Shown here: positions 1-5,211 of the stretch, one piece after another
How the letters are laid out: each line of letters opens with the position of its first letter
Position numbering within the stretch: the first letter of the stretch is position 1
Assembly: GCA_014729455.1 (NCBI GenBank)
Contig: WJJW01000153.1
Location: 1 to 5,211 of the forward strand
DNA from: Candidatus Eiseniibacteriota bacterium
GTDB taxonomy: Bacteria > Eisenbacteria > RBG-16-71-46 > CAIMUX01 > VGJL01
Direction of reading: 5' to 3'
DNA length: 5,211 bases
Translations under genes and position numbers: made by a program
The notes under the pieces: generated by a model
Database searches by the model: none
What the model was told of the DNA's origin: nothing
The model's input: only the letters and a program-made list of their open reading frames with translations

Positions 1-75
1 GCGCGCTTCTACGGGACCTCCGCGGTTCCGGTCGAGGAAAGCAGCTGGGGCAAGGTTCGCTCGCTGTTCCGGTAG
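1..75 (+). CDS. C-terminal end of an unidentified protein (5' part outside the window)
   Basis: The first 24 codons of the window read through to a TAG stop at 73-75 and give a tail ending in ESSWGKVRSLFR. The other two plus-strand frames also stay open here, so openness alone proves nothing. Frame 1 was chosen because 21 of its 24 codons end in G or C, which matches the coding bias of the neighbouring genes, and because a strong hairpin lies 75 nt downstream at 151-186. The tail ends with an aromatic/basic amphipathic stretch (W-G-K-V-R-S-L-F-R). From memory, similar W-G-x-(I/V)-(K/R)-x-x-(Y/F)-R tails occur on secreted proteins of some uncultivated GC-rich diderms, but this could not be checked. 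No function can be assigned. The gene converges on the antiporter gene that ends at 186. Confidence 0.5.
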   Translation, partial: ARFYGTSAVPVEESSWGKVRSLFR

Positions 76-150
76 AGCGACGTCGGTCGATAGAGCGACG
101 GCGCGGCGCCGAGACGTACTCGCCGGAGTCTCCAGCCGCCGCCGGTTCGT

Positions 151-186
151 GAAGAGGGGCTCGGTCGAAAGACCGGGCCCCTTCTC
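151..186 (+). terminator. GAAA-tetraloop hairpin between convergent genes, probable terminator
   Basis: The left arm at 151-166 and the right arm at 171-186 can pair over 16 positions, with two G-U wobbles and one A-C mismatch. They close a GAAA loop at 167-170 on a C-G base pair, a very stable GNRA tetraloop in the plus-strand transcript. The right arm ends in CCCCTTCTCT, so there is no clean U-tract, only a pyrimidine-rich end. The hairpin lies between the stop of the plus-strand partial gene (75) and the stop of the minus-strand antiporter gene, and its last base is the first base of the antiporter's stop triplet (186-188). The GNRA loop forms only in the plus-strand RNA, so that gene is the main candidate client. 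The same stem could also act on the minus-strand transcript. The rest of 76-185 shows nothing else that can be supported. Confidence 0.6.
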
Positions 187-2234
187 TACGCCTCGGGGGC
201 GCGCGGCGGAGCCGGGGCGGCGGCCTGCTCCTCGATCGTGATCTCGCCGGTCAGGATCGCGCGCGCCGCTTCCACCTGGTCGTCCGATCCGATCAGGACG
301 AGGCAGTCGGTCTCCCGCAGCACCAGGGACGGGTTCGGGTTGGCGATCGTCTCCCCCTTCCGGACGACGGCGAGGATCGTCGCGCCGGTCCGGCCCCGCA
401 GGTCCAGCTCGAGGACGGACGTCCCGGCGATCGGCGAACCCGCCGGGAGGGTGAACGACTCGCTGGCCACCCGCGAGCGGATCTCGCGGAAGACCTGGTC
501 CTGCGCGGTGCTTTCCGGCCGCAGGGCGCGGTAGCGATCCGCGCGGACCTCCTCGAGCTGCTCACGGATCTGCTCGATCGGCATCCCGTAGCGCGCGAGC
601 GTGCGCGCGCCGATCTCGATCGACGTCTCGAACTCCTCGGGAACGACGGTATCGGCGCCGAGAGCGTAGAGATCGTCGACCTCGGCGACGTAGCGGGTCC
701 GGACGAGGATGAACAGGCCTCTCGCGAGATCGCGTGCCATCCGGACCGCCCTCCGGGTCGCCTCCGCGTCGGAGATGCAGACCACCAGGATCCGCGCCCG
801 CTCGAGCCCGATGTGGTGCGCGACGCTCGGGCTGGTGATGTCCCCGAAGAGGATCGGCTCGCCCGCGCGGCGCGCCTGCCGGACCGTCTCGGCGTTCAGA
901 TCGAGCACGACGTACGGGATCTTCTGCACCGCGAGTAGCCGGGCGAGGTTCCGGCCGTTCAACCCGTAGCCGACGACGACGACGTGGTCGCGCAGCCGTT
1001 CCGAGGCGGGCGCGCCCTCGTCGGCGGGACGCCGGCGGATCCGCCGCGCGGCGAACGCCGGCCACCCTTCGATCCTCTCGACGCGGCGCGCCATGCTCGG
1101 CGAGGTGGAGATGAGGATCGGCGTGGCGATCATCGTGAAGATCGATGCGGCGAGGAGCGTCTGGAACGCGCCGACCGGCATCAGCTCGAGCTCGCGACCG
1201 GTCCGCGCGAGGACGAACGAGAACTCGCCGACCTGGGCGAGCGCGATCCCGGTGAGCGCGGCGACGCGGCCGGGGAACCCGATCATCCGCGTGATCAGGT
1301 ATCCGAGCGCGGTCTTCCCGAGCAGGATCCCGACGCCGATCAGGCTCACCTCGAAGGCGTGGTCCAGGAAGTAGCGCAGGTTGAGGAGCATCCCGATCGA
1401 CATGAAGAAGATGCTGTTGAAGATGTCGCGGAACGGGAGGATGTCCGAGAGCGCCTGCATCCCGTACTCGCTCTTCGAGAGGAGCAGCCCGCCGAGGAAC
1501 GCGCCGAGCGCGCCGGAGAGGCCGAGCCGGCCGCCGGCCGCGGCCGCGCCGAGGCAGACGAGCAGGATCATCAGGAGGAACAGCTCGCGGTTGCGCGTCC
1601 GGGCGACGTAGGCGAGCAGCGGCGGGACCACGTAGCGGGAGACGACCAGCACCGCGGCGACGATCAAACCCGACTGGACCAGGACGGCGGTCACGCTTCC
1701 GTCGATCTCCTGCGGGACGTTGGAGAGCAGCGGCAGGAGGAGCATCATCGGGATGATGCAGAAGTCCTGGAAGAGCAGGATCGCCAGGATCAGCCGGCCG
1801 TGCGGACTGTCGATCTCGCCGCGCGAGGCGAGGGTCTTCAGGACGATCGCCGTCGAGGAGAGCGCGACCCAGAAGCCGGCGAAAACCGATCCCTCGAGGC
1901 GGAGCCCGACGAGGCGGGCGATGCCGAAGCTTGCGAGCCCGGCGAGGATGACGTAGGGGAGGCCTCCTTCGAGGAGCAGCTTCCAGATCCGGCGGATCCG
2001 GCTGATCGAGAACTCGAGGCCGATCGAGAAGAGGAGGAGGACGACGCCGAGCTCGGCGAGCCCCTCGACCTCCTCGACGCTGGCGATCAGGCCGAAGCCG
2101 GACGGCCCGGCGAGCAGGCCGACGACGATGAAGCCGACGATGGTCGGGACCCGGAGACGGCTGAACACGGTGACCACCCCGACCGAGAGGGCGAGGAGGA
2201 GGACGATGTTCTCGAGGGTCGGTCCGCCGTGCAT
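186..2234 (-). CDS. KefB/KefC-type monovalent cation:proton antiporter (CPA2) with RCK domains
   Basis: This 682-residue protein exchanges K+ (or Na+) for H+ across the inner membrane, with nucleotide control by a cytosolic RCK module. Residues 8-375 form the Na+/H+ exchanger membrane domain of about 12-13 hydrophobic segments. They carry the family signatures VGFIVVGLLAGP (33-44), LLLFSIGLEF (66-75), LLFQDFCIIP (153-162, with the ion-binding Q156-D157 pair), FFMSIGM (276-282) and GEFSFVL (336-342). A basic linker (382-402) leads to a TrkA-N Rossmann domain, about 416-535, with VVVGYGLNGRNL (G422/G424/G427) and acidic D445 ending beta-2. This pattern suits NAD(H) binding. A TrkA-C domain spans about 592-662, and the tail is Ala/Pro-rich. 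E. coli KefB and KefC are about 600-620 residues; the extra length here is mostly the TrkA-C domain. The ATG at 2234 has only a weak GGAA ribosome site, and no better in-frame start is visible just upstream. The gene lies 67 nt behind the DUF1624 gene and is probably co-transcribed with it. The transported ion cannot be fixed from sequence. Family assignment is firm. Confidence 0.96.
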   Translation of the reverse strand: MHGGPTLENIVLLLALSVGVVTVFSRLRVPTIVGFIVVGLLAGPSGFGLIASVEEVEGLAELGVVLLLFSIGLEFSISRIRRIWKLLLEGGLPYVILAGLASFGIARLVGLRLEGSVFAGFWVALSSTAIVLKTLASRGEIDSPHGRLILAILLFQDFCIIPMMLLLPLLSNVPQEIDGSVTAVLVQSGLIVAAVLVVSRYVVPPLLAYVARTRNRELFLLMILLVCLGAAAAGGRLGLSGALGAFLGGLLLSKSEYGMQALSDILPFRDIFNSIFFMSIGMLLNLRYFLDHAFEVSLIGVGILLGKTALGYLITRMIGFPGRVAALTGIALAQVGEFSFVLARTGRELELMPVGAFQTLLAASIFTMIATPILISTSPSMARRVERIEGWPAFAARRIRRRPADEGAPASERLRDHVVVVGYGLNGRNLARLLAVQKIPYVVLDLNAETVRQARRAGEPILFGDITSPSVAHHIGLERARILVVCISDAEATRRAVRMARDLARGLFILVRTRYVAEVDDLYALGADTVVPEEFETSIEIGARTLARYGMPIEQIREQLEEVRADRYRALRPESTAQDQVFREIRSRVASESFTLPAGSPIAGTSVLELDLRGRTGATILAVVRKGETIANPNPSLVLRETDCLVLIGSDDQVEAARAILTGEITIEEQAAAPAPPRAPEA

Positions 2235-2301
2235 ATCGATTTCCGATGGTACCCGAGAAGCGACGGGTGTCGAGAGGGGACGCGCCGGGGTGCCGTTCCC
2301 C

Positions 2302-3402
2302 TCAGATCAGCCGGATCAGGTAGTTCTTGCTCCGCCGCTTCACGCGCCCGAACCAGATCGCCAGCGGGTACATCACCGCCAGCAGGATCACCCAGCCGAT
2401 CAACGAGGCGAGCACCTCTCCCTCCCGGTAGTACAGGTCGAGACGCTTCGAGAAGATCCCCAGGAGCGCGATGTGGACGCCGTAGAAGAAGAGCGGGACC
2501 TTGCCGATCCGGCCGAGCCACGAGACCAGGAACGGCAGGACCCTCCCGAGGATCATGATCGCCGCCATCGCCAGCACGACCGCGCCGAAGAACCACAGGT
2601 TGTGGTAGAGGCTCGGCGGGTACTTCTGATCCAGGAAGAACGACCAGTGACCCACGTAGGAGAACGGCTCGATGTTGCCGAAGCCGCGGCCCATCCGGAT
2701 CAGCGTCGCCGCTCCGAACGCCGGGATCGCGACCAGGATGCTGCCGAGGATCCGCTGCTTCGGCGTCTTCCAGAGGTCGATCCACGCGGTCGCCATCACC
2801 GATCCCATCACGGCCAGGCCGAACCAGGGCAGCACCGGGTACTTGTTGAAGTGGCCCGCGTCGATGAAGGTCTGCATCGGGATCGCCATCCAGGGGTTGT
2901 GCGGATCGTAGGGGATCCGCAGCAAGTAGGCGTGGGCGACGAAGGCGAGCAGCCCGACCCCGAGCCGCACCCGCCAGCTCGTGTGGACGAGAAACGCCAG
3001 GAGGCACATCGAAAGACCGATGCACGCGATGATCCCGATGTGGTTCAGCCGGAGCCGGGTGAACCCGCCCCAGGAGGAGTTCACCCAGGTGATCTGGACC
3101 AGCACCAGGAACAGCCCGCGCTGGATCAGGTGCCACCGCGCCCGCCACGGCGCGTGCCCCGCGGCCGTCCTACGCTGGTAGGAGAACCAGGTCATCGCCC
3201 CGTTCATCATCAGGAACCCGGGGGCGCAGAGGTACCCCATGTACCGCAGGGCGAACTGCCCGATGCTGCCGAAGAAGGGATCCAGGGGGTCGAGGATCAG
3301 CCAGACGGAGTTGAAGTAGTAGGAGCTGTGGCCGAGGGCCATCATGATCCCGACCAGTCCGCGGAACCGGTCGATGAAATGAAACCGCTCCCCCCCGCTC
3401 AC
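2302..3402 (-). CDS. DUF1624 / heparan-alpha-glucosaminide N-acetyltransferase-like integral membrane protein
   Basis: This 366-residue protein has about 9-10 hydrophobic segments. Family signatures in order are: FIDRFRGLVGIMMALGHSSYYF (9-30), whose His25 sits in the first membrane segment where related transmembrane acyltransferases keep a functional His; YPVLPWFGLAVMG (188-200); DQKYPPSLYHNLWFF (258-272); and KVPLFFYGVHI (301-311). Together these fit DUF1624 (COG3503, HGSNAT catalytic-like) better than acyltransferase family 3, which shares only the N-terminal D-x-x-R-G pattern. Characterised relatives such as lysosomal HGSNAT carry acetyl groups across a membrane from acetyl-CoA to a sugar amine. 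A similar transfer to an envelope saccharide is inferred here, and the substrate is unknown. The start is GTG at 3402: an in-frame TGA lies five codons upstream and a strong purine-rich ribosome site precedes it. The C-terminus is basic (RVKRRSKNYLIRLI). The gene stands first in a likely two-gene minus-strand operon with the antiporter and is divergent from the beta-barrel gene. Family call is good; function is open. Confidence 0.88.
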   Translation of the reverse strand: MSGGERFHFIDRFRGLVGIMMALGHSSYYFNSVWLILDPLDPFFGSIGQFALRYMGYLCAPGFLMMNGAMTWFSYQRRTAAGHAPWRARWHLIQRGLFLVLVQITWVNSSWGGFTRLRLNHIGIIACIGLSMCLLAFLVHTSWRVRLGVGLLAFVAHAYLLRIPYDPHNPWMAIPMQTFIDAGHFNKYPVLPWFGLAVMGSVMATAWIDLWKTPKQRILGSILVAIPAFGAATLIRMGRGFGNIEPFSYVGHWSFFLDQKYPPSLYHNLWFFGAVVLAMAAIMILGRVLPFLVSWLGRIGKVPLFFYGVHIALLGIFSKRLDLYYREGEVLASLIGWVILLAVMYPLAIWFGRVKRRSKNYLIRLI

Positions 3403-3405
3403 GAA

Positions 3406-3414
3406 CCCTCCCCT
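3406..3414 (-). promoter_or_regulatory. Ribosome binding site fixing a GTG start
   Basis: On the minus strand this reads AGGGGAGGG. It contains GGAGG 4 nt before the GTG at 3402-3400 and AGGGG 7 nt before it. An in-frame TGA at 3417-3415 rules out a longer protein. The nearby ATG at 3418-3416 is in a different frame, so the site identifies the GTG as the real start of the DUF1624 gene. Confidence 0.75.
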
Positions 3415-3532
3415 TCATCGAGTCGGCCACCCCGCGGCCCCGCCGAGATGACGACGCCCGGGCGATTCTGCCACGTCGGTCCCGTGCCCCGCAAGGACCC
3501 GGCCGGCGCACCGGTCCCCGTTCCGGGGATCG

Positions 3533-3560
3533 TTTGGCGCGGGCGGGGCGATATAGTATC
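3533..3560 (+). promoter_or_regulatory. Probable promoter with AT-rich -10 island, for the beta-barrel gene
   Basis: GATATAGTATC at 3550-3560 is the only distinctly AT-rich stretch in the divergent intergenic region and contains TATAGT (3552-3557), 5 of 6 matches to a sigma-70 -10 hexamer. No good -35 lies at the usual 16-18 bp; TTTGGC (3533-3538) is only 13 bp away. TTTGGC also provides GG (3536-3537) exactly 10 bp before GC (3548-3549), the spacing of a sigma-54 promoter, but the -12 half is otherwise a poor match. The island is a short inverted repeat (GATA-TAG-TATC), so a weaker -10 faces the minus-strand gene too. Transcription from here would give a leader of about 100 nt before the ATG at 3667. 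A hairpin-forming repeat (TCCCCG-TTC-CGGGGA, 3515-3529) sits just upstream and could be an operator or chance. Confidence 0.4.
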
Positions 3561-3575
3561 CTCAACTCTGGTACG

Positions 3576-3632
3576 TCCCCGCTGGTGGGGAGGGGCTGCC
3601 TGATCGTGGGGGAGGCATCTTCCGGGACCCGG
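3576..3632 (+). other. GC-rich structured 5' leader (three possible hairpins), no recognised riboswitch
   Basis: Between the probable promoter and the start of the beta-barrel gene, the plus-strand RNA could form three stems in a row. They are TCCCC/GGGGA (3576-3580 with 3587-3591, six-base loop), GCCT/AGGC (3598-3601 with 3613-3616) and CCGG/CCGG (3622-3625 with 3629-3632, three-base loop). The conserved cores of the cobalamin, TPP, glycine, SAM, FMN and c-di-GMP-I riboswitches that I can recall do not appear. In a GC-rich genome such short stems also arise by chance, so a regulatory role is only a possibility. The rest of 3415-3560 shows no supported gene. Confidence 0.25.
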
Positions 3633-3650
3633 TGAGGTTCCGCTCTGCTT

Positions 3651-3655
3651 GAGGA
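3651..3655 (+). promoter_or_regulatory. Ribosome binding site for the beta-barrel gene
   Basis: GAGGA lies 11 nt before the ATG at 3667. It overlaps a possible in-frame TTG start at 3649, which has its own GAGG (3634-3637) 11 nt upstream. The ATG is preferred because ATG outranks TTG and because translation from it gives a compact, typical signal peptide. Confidence 0.5.
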
Positions 3656-3666
3656 ATCCGCATTTC

Positions 3667-4845
3667 ATGAGGATCTCGATCGTCGTGGCGGTTCTGGCCG
3701 CCGTCGTCCTCGGTTCGTTCATCGCAGAAGCCGGAATCGCGGGGGGGAGGCTCTCGCTGCCGCAGCCCCGGTGGGACGCGCCGCGCCCGCTCTTCGCCTC
3801 GAGCGACGGGGACGAGGACGAGGGCCCTCCGCTCGTCGAGGTCTCGGGCAGCTTCGCCTTCCAGGCGATCTACGACGACAACATCCTCCGCTACCCCGGC
3901 AACTGGATCGAGGACTTCCGGCGCAACGATCCCCCGGAGAAGTTCGAGGTCGAGACGCACGATGACCTGATCTTGAGCCCGCGGCTCTTCCTCCGGTTCG
4001 ACTCCAATCGCCTCGCCGCGCGGGAGACCCGGCTCTACTTCGGCTACATCACCTGGCAGTACACGCAGAACTCCATCAAGAACAACGATCTGTGGCTCTT
4101 CCGGCTGCGCCAGTACACCGCCCGGCGCGACTACCTCGAGGCGAGCTACAGCTTCTCCCCCCCGTCCTACATCAAGGCGCTCAGCGACCGGGAGCCGTTC
4201 CAGTCGCGCGCCACGACGCCGCTGGAGTGGAAGGGGTTCAAGGGGGTCCGCCACGGGATCGCCCTCGGGTACTCGAAGCGGATGTGGGGCAACTACGACT
4301 TCTGGTTCGAGGGGGAGCGGGTCCTCCGCTTCTACAACCGTCCGTTCATGGAGAACGACAACAAGGAGTGGAACGGAAGCTTCCAGGTGACGTGGAACAA
4401 CTGGGACGACTGGCGGATCCGCGCGAAGTACCAGTACAGCGACGCCACCTCGCGGGCGATCGACACGGTCGGCGAGACCCGCGAAACCTCCGACGATGGG
4501 GATGGATCGTATGAGCGCGATCTCTACGAGCTGAGGATCCGCCACCGTCCGGACGGCCTGTGGCCGTTCAAGGAGTTCGAGATCAAGGGCCAGTACATGG
4601 GCTACTACTTCACCAACAAGCGGCCGGTCTGGGAGGATCCCCTCCACAGCGGCCGCCAGGACGACGTCTACTACCTCGAGCTGACCTCCGGGTCAGAGAC
4701 CCTGTTCGACTCCTATTCGTTCGAGCTGGGGTACCGGTACGCCCAGAGGACCAGCTCCCTGCCGGGCACGTTCGAGGGGGAGGACGCCGAGGACAAGGAC
4801 TACGAGAACAACCGCGCCTGGGTCGAGCTGCGGTACTCGTTCTAG
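3667..4845 (+). CDS. Secreted protein, predicted outer-membrane beta-barrel
   Basis: From the ATG at 3667 the protein has 392 residues. It begins with a Sec-type signal peptide: Arg2, a hydrophobic core (IVVAVLAAVVLGSF), then AEA followed by G, suggesting cleavage after residue 22. A short linker with an acidic patch (DGDEDEG, 47-53) follows. From about residue 58 to the end the chain alternates aromatic and polar residues in short strands separated by charged turns, as in transmembrane beta-barrels; examples are LFLRF, RLYFGYITWQY, ASYSF, FWFEGERVLRFY, FQVTWN, IRAKYQYS, LYELRIRH, FELGYRYAQ. The final strand WVELRYSF ends in Phe, the usual C-terminal signal for BAM-dependent insertion. YDDNIL near the first strand resembles the start of putative beta-barrel porin families, but no exact family is recognised and no substrate can be named. 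An in-frame TTG at 3649 would add six residues. The LVIVD lipoprotein gene follows 48 nt later on the same strand, suggesting an operon. Location is fairly sure, function unknown. Confidence 0.88.
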   Translation: MRISIVVAVLAAVVLGSFIAEAGIAGGRLSLPQPRWDAPRPLFASSDGDEDEGPPLVEVSGSFAFQAIYDDNILRYPGNWIEDFRRNDPPEKFEVETHDDLILSPRLFLRFDSNRLAARETRLYFGYITWQYTQNSIKNNDLWLFRLRQYTARRDYLEASYSFSPPSYIKALSDREPFQSRATTPLEWKGFKGVRHGIALGYSKRMWGNYDFWFEGERVLRFYNRPFMENDNKEWNGSFQVTWNNWDDWRIRAKYQYSDATSRAIDTVGETRETSDDGDGSYERDLYELRIRHRPDGLWPFKEFEIKGQYMGYYFTNKRPVWEDPLHSGRQDDVYYLELTSGSETLFDSYSFELGYRYAQRTSSLPGTFEGEDAEDKDYENNRAWVELRYSF

Positions 4846-4848
4846 CAC

Positions 4849-4862
4849 CCGGCGGGAGCCGG
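4849..4862 (+). other. Small perfect hairpin between the beta-barrel and LVIVD genes
   Basis: CCGGC (4849-4853) pairs fully with GCCGG (4858-4862) around a GGGA loop of GNRA type, four bases after the TAG stop. No T-run follows, so full termination is unlikely. It could stabilise the 3' end of the upstream message or partly reduce read-through to the next gene, or be chance in GC-rich DNA. Confidence 0.25.
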
Positions 4863-4879
4863 ACGGCGGAGATCCAGAC

Positions 4880-4884
4880 AGGAG
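4880..4884 (+). promoter_or_regulatory. Ribosome binding site for the LVIVD lipoprotein gene
   Basis: AGGAG lies 9 nt before the ATG at 4894, a good match and spacing. It supports that ATG over the in-frame ATG five codons later, which would remove the basic n-region residues Arg2 and Lys3. Confidence 0.7.
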
Positions 4885-4893
4885 CGAATCGAT

Positions 4894-5211
4894 ATGCGGA
4901 AGGGCACGATGGGAATTCGGTGGAGTGTTGCGGCGGCGGTCTTCGCCGCGGGGATCGCCACGCTCTGTGGATGCGGCCAGCAGGATCTCTACGAGCCTCC
5001 CCACTCTCCCTGGCAGATCTCCGCACGAGTCCCTCTGGAGAGTTCGCCGGAGGACGTGGCGGTCCTCGGCGACTTCGCGTACGTCGCCGGCGGAGAGGCC
5101 GGCCTCGTCGTGATCGACGTCTCCGATCCCGGAAGCCCCGTCCTGGTCGCCACGATCGACACGAAGAAGTACGCCGAGTCGATCAAGGTGGCGAGCGTGC
5201 CCGCCGGCGAC
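4894..5211 (+). CDS. LVIVD-repeat (beta-propeller) lipoprotein, N-terminal part
   Basis: 106 codons are present and the frame is still open at the right edge. The N-terminus (MRKGTMGIRWSV) is basic and followed by a hydrophobic stretch (VAAAVFAAGIATL) that ends in LCGC. Cys27, with L-C-G before it, fits a lipobox, so lipid anchoring after cleavage by signal peptidase II is likely. Cys25 is a poorer candidate. Residues from about 63 match the LVIVD repeat: an AYVAGGEAGLVVIDVSDPGSP core followed by VLVATIDT, then the beginning of the next strand. Proteins of this class carry several such repeats of about 40 residues and are thought to fold as beta-propellers outside the cytoplasm. No enzymatic activity is established for them, and a binding or scaffold role is an inference. 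The gene follows the beta-barrel gene by 48 nt, and the 48-nt gap contains only a small hairpin, so co-transcription is likely. Total length is unknown because the gene is cut by the window edge. Confidence 0.85.
   Translation, partial: MRKGTMGIRWSVAAAVFAAGIATLCGCGQQDLYEPPHSPWQISARVPLESSPEDVAVLGDFAYVAGGEAGLVVIDVSDPGSPVLVATIDTKKYAESIKVASVPAGD

Noticed and set aside
73..100. 10-bp direct repeat TAGAGCGACG at 73-82 and 91-100
   Set aside because: Only two copies, one spanning the stop codon of the partial gene. It is too short to suggest a mobile-element footprint or regulatory array.
2235..2301. Small stems such as CGAC/GTCG (2261-2272) and GGGG/CCCC between the two minus-strand genes
   Set aside because: Stems of four base pairs without a T-run are expected by chance at this GC content and do not amount to a terminator.
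984..2558. Plus-strand open frame of 524 codons opposite the antiporter gene
   Set aside because: The translation is very rich in Glu, Asp, Arg and Ala with no domain. It is the antisense shadow of a GC-rich gene whose own product has a complete set of family motifs.
2087..3148. Minus-strand open frame of 353 codons overlapping both minus-strand genes in another frame
   Set aside because: It overlaps two well-supported membrane proteins and is Arg/Pro/Ala rich with no hydrophobic segments or motifs. It is an out-of-frame shadow.
3170..3565. Minus-strand frame of 131 codons, including an ATG at 3418, covering the start of the DUF1624 gene
   Set aside because: It is in a different frame from the strongly supported GTG start, has no recognisable sequence and overlaps the conserved N-terminal motif region.
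2128..3603. Plus-strand open frame of 491 codons across the DUF1624 gene
   Set aside because: It is low-complexity, charged and Pro-rich, spans two real genes and an intergenic region, and resembles no known protein. It is an antisense shadow.
3562..4647. Minus-strand open frame of 361 codons opposite the beta-barrel gene
   Set aside because: Its composition (Val, Glu, Arg, Pro rich) is that of an antisense shadow. The plus strand has a signal peptide, barrel strands and a C-terminal Phe.
1..5211. tRNA, rRNA, CRISPR array, insertion sequence, attachment site or origin
   Set aside because: No regularly spaced repeats, terminal inverted repeats, transposase-like frame, cloverleaf or other hallmark was seen on either strand.

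Overview
The window is a GC-rich bacterial chromosome segment. Codon third positions are mostly G or C in every gene called here, and this leaves long open shadow frames on the opposite strands. An outer-membrane beta-barrel protein with a C-terminal phenylalanine and a lipoprotein signal point to a Gram-negative (diderm) organism. The gene mix and the tail of the first partial protein would fit an uncultivated GC-rich diderm lineage such as Candidatus Eisenbacteria or a delta-proteobacterium-like group. That assignment is an impression, not something the sequence proves.

Layout: (1) The last 24 codons of a plus-strand gene end at 75. (2) A short convergent intergenic region (76-185) carries a strong GAAA-tetraloop hairpin at 151-186, probably a terminator. 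(3) Two minus-strand genes follow, likely co-transcribed and read from right to left. The first, 3402 to 2302, encodes a multi-pass membrane protein of the DUF1624 / heparan-alpha-glucosaminide N-acetyltransferase-like family. The second, 2234 to 186, encodes a complete KefB/KefC-type monovalent cation:proton antiporter with cytosolic RCK domains (TrkA-N and TrkA-C). (4) A 264-bp divergent intergenic region (3403-3666) contains the only clear AT-rich island in the window, a probable -10 region at 3550-3560. It is followed by a leader of about 100 nt that can form several GC-rich hairpins. (5) Two plus-strand genes follow, probably an operon: a secreted protein predicted to be an outer-membrane beta-barrel (3667-4845), then, after 48 nt, the start of an LVIVD-repeat (beta-propeller) lipoprotein that runs off the right edge (4894-5211).

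Functionally, the minus-strand pair acts at the inner membrane: ion and pH homeostasis, plus a possible transmembrane acyl transfer onto a saccharide. The plus-strand pair belongs to the outer envelope. The beta-barrel and the LVIVD lipoprotein may work together at the cell surface, but only their adjacency supports this. I found no mobile element, CRISPR array, tRNA or rRNA gene, and no convincing evidence of a novel system. The most useful open points are the undescribed beta-barrel/LVIVD pair and the structured leader in front of it.
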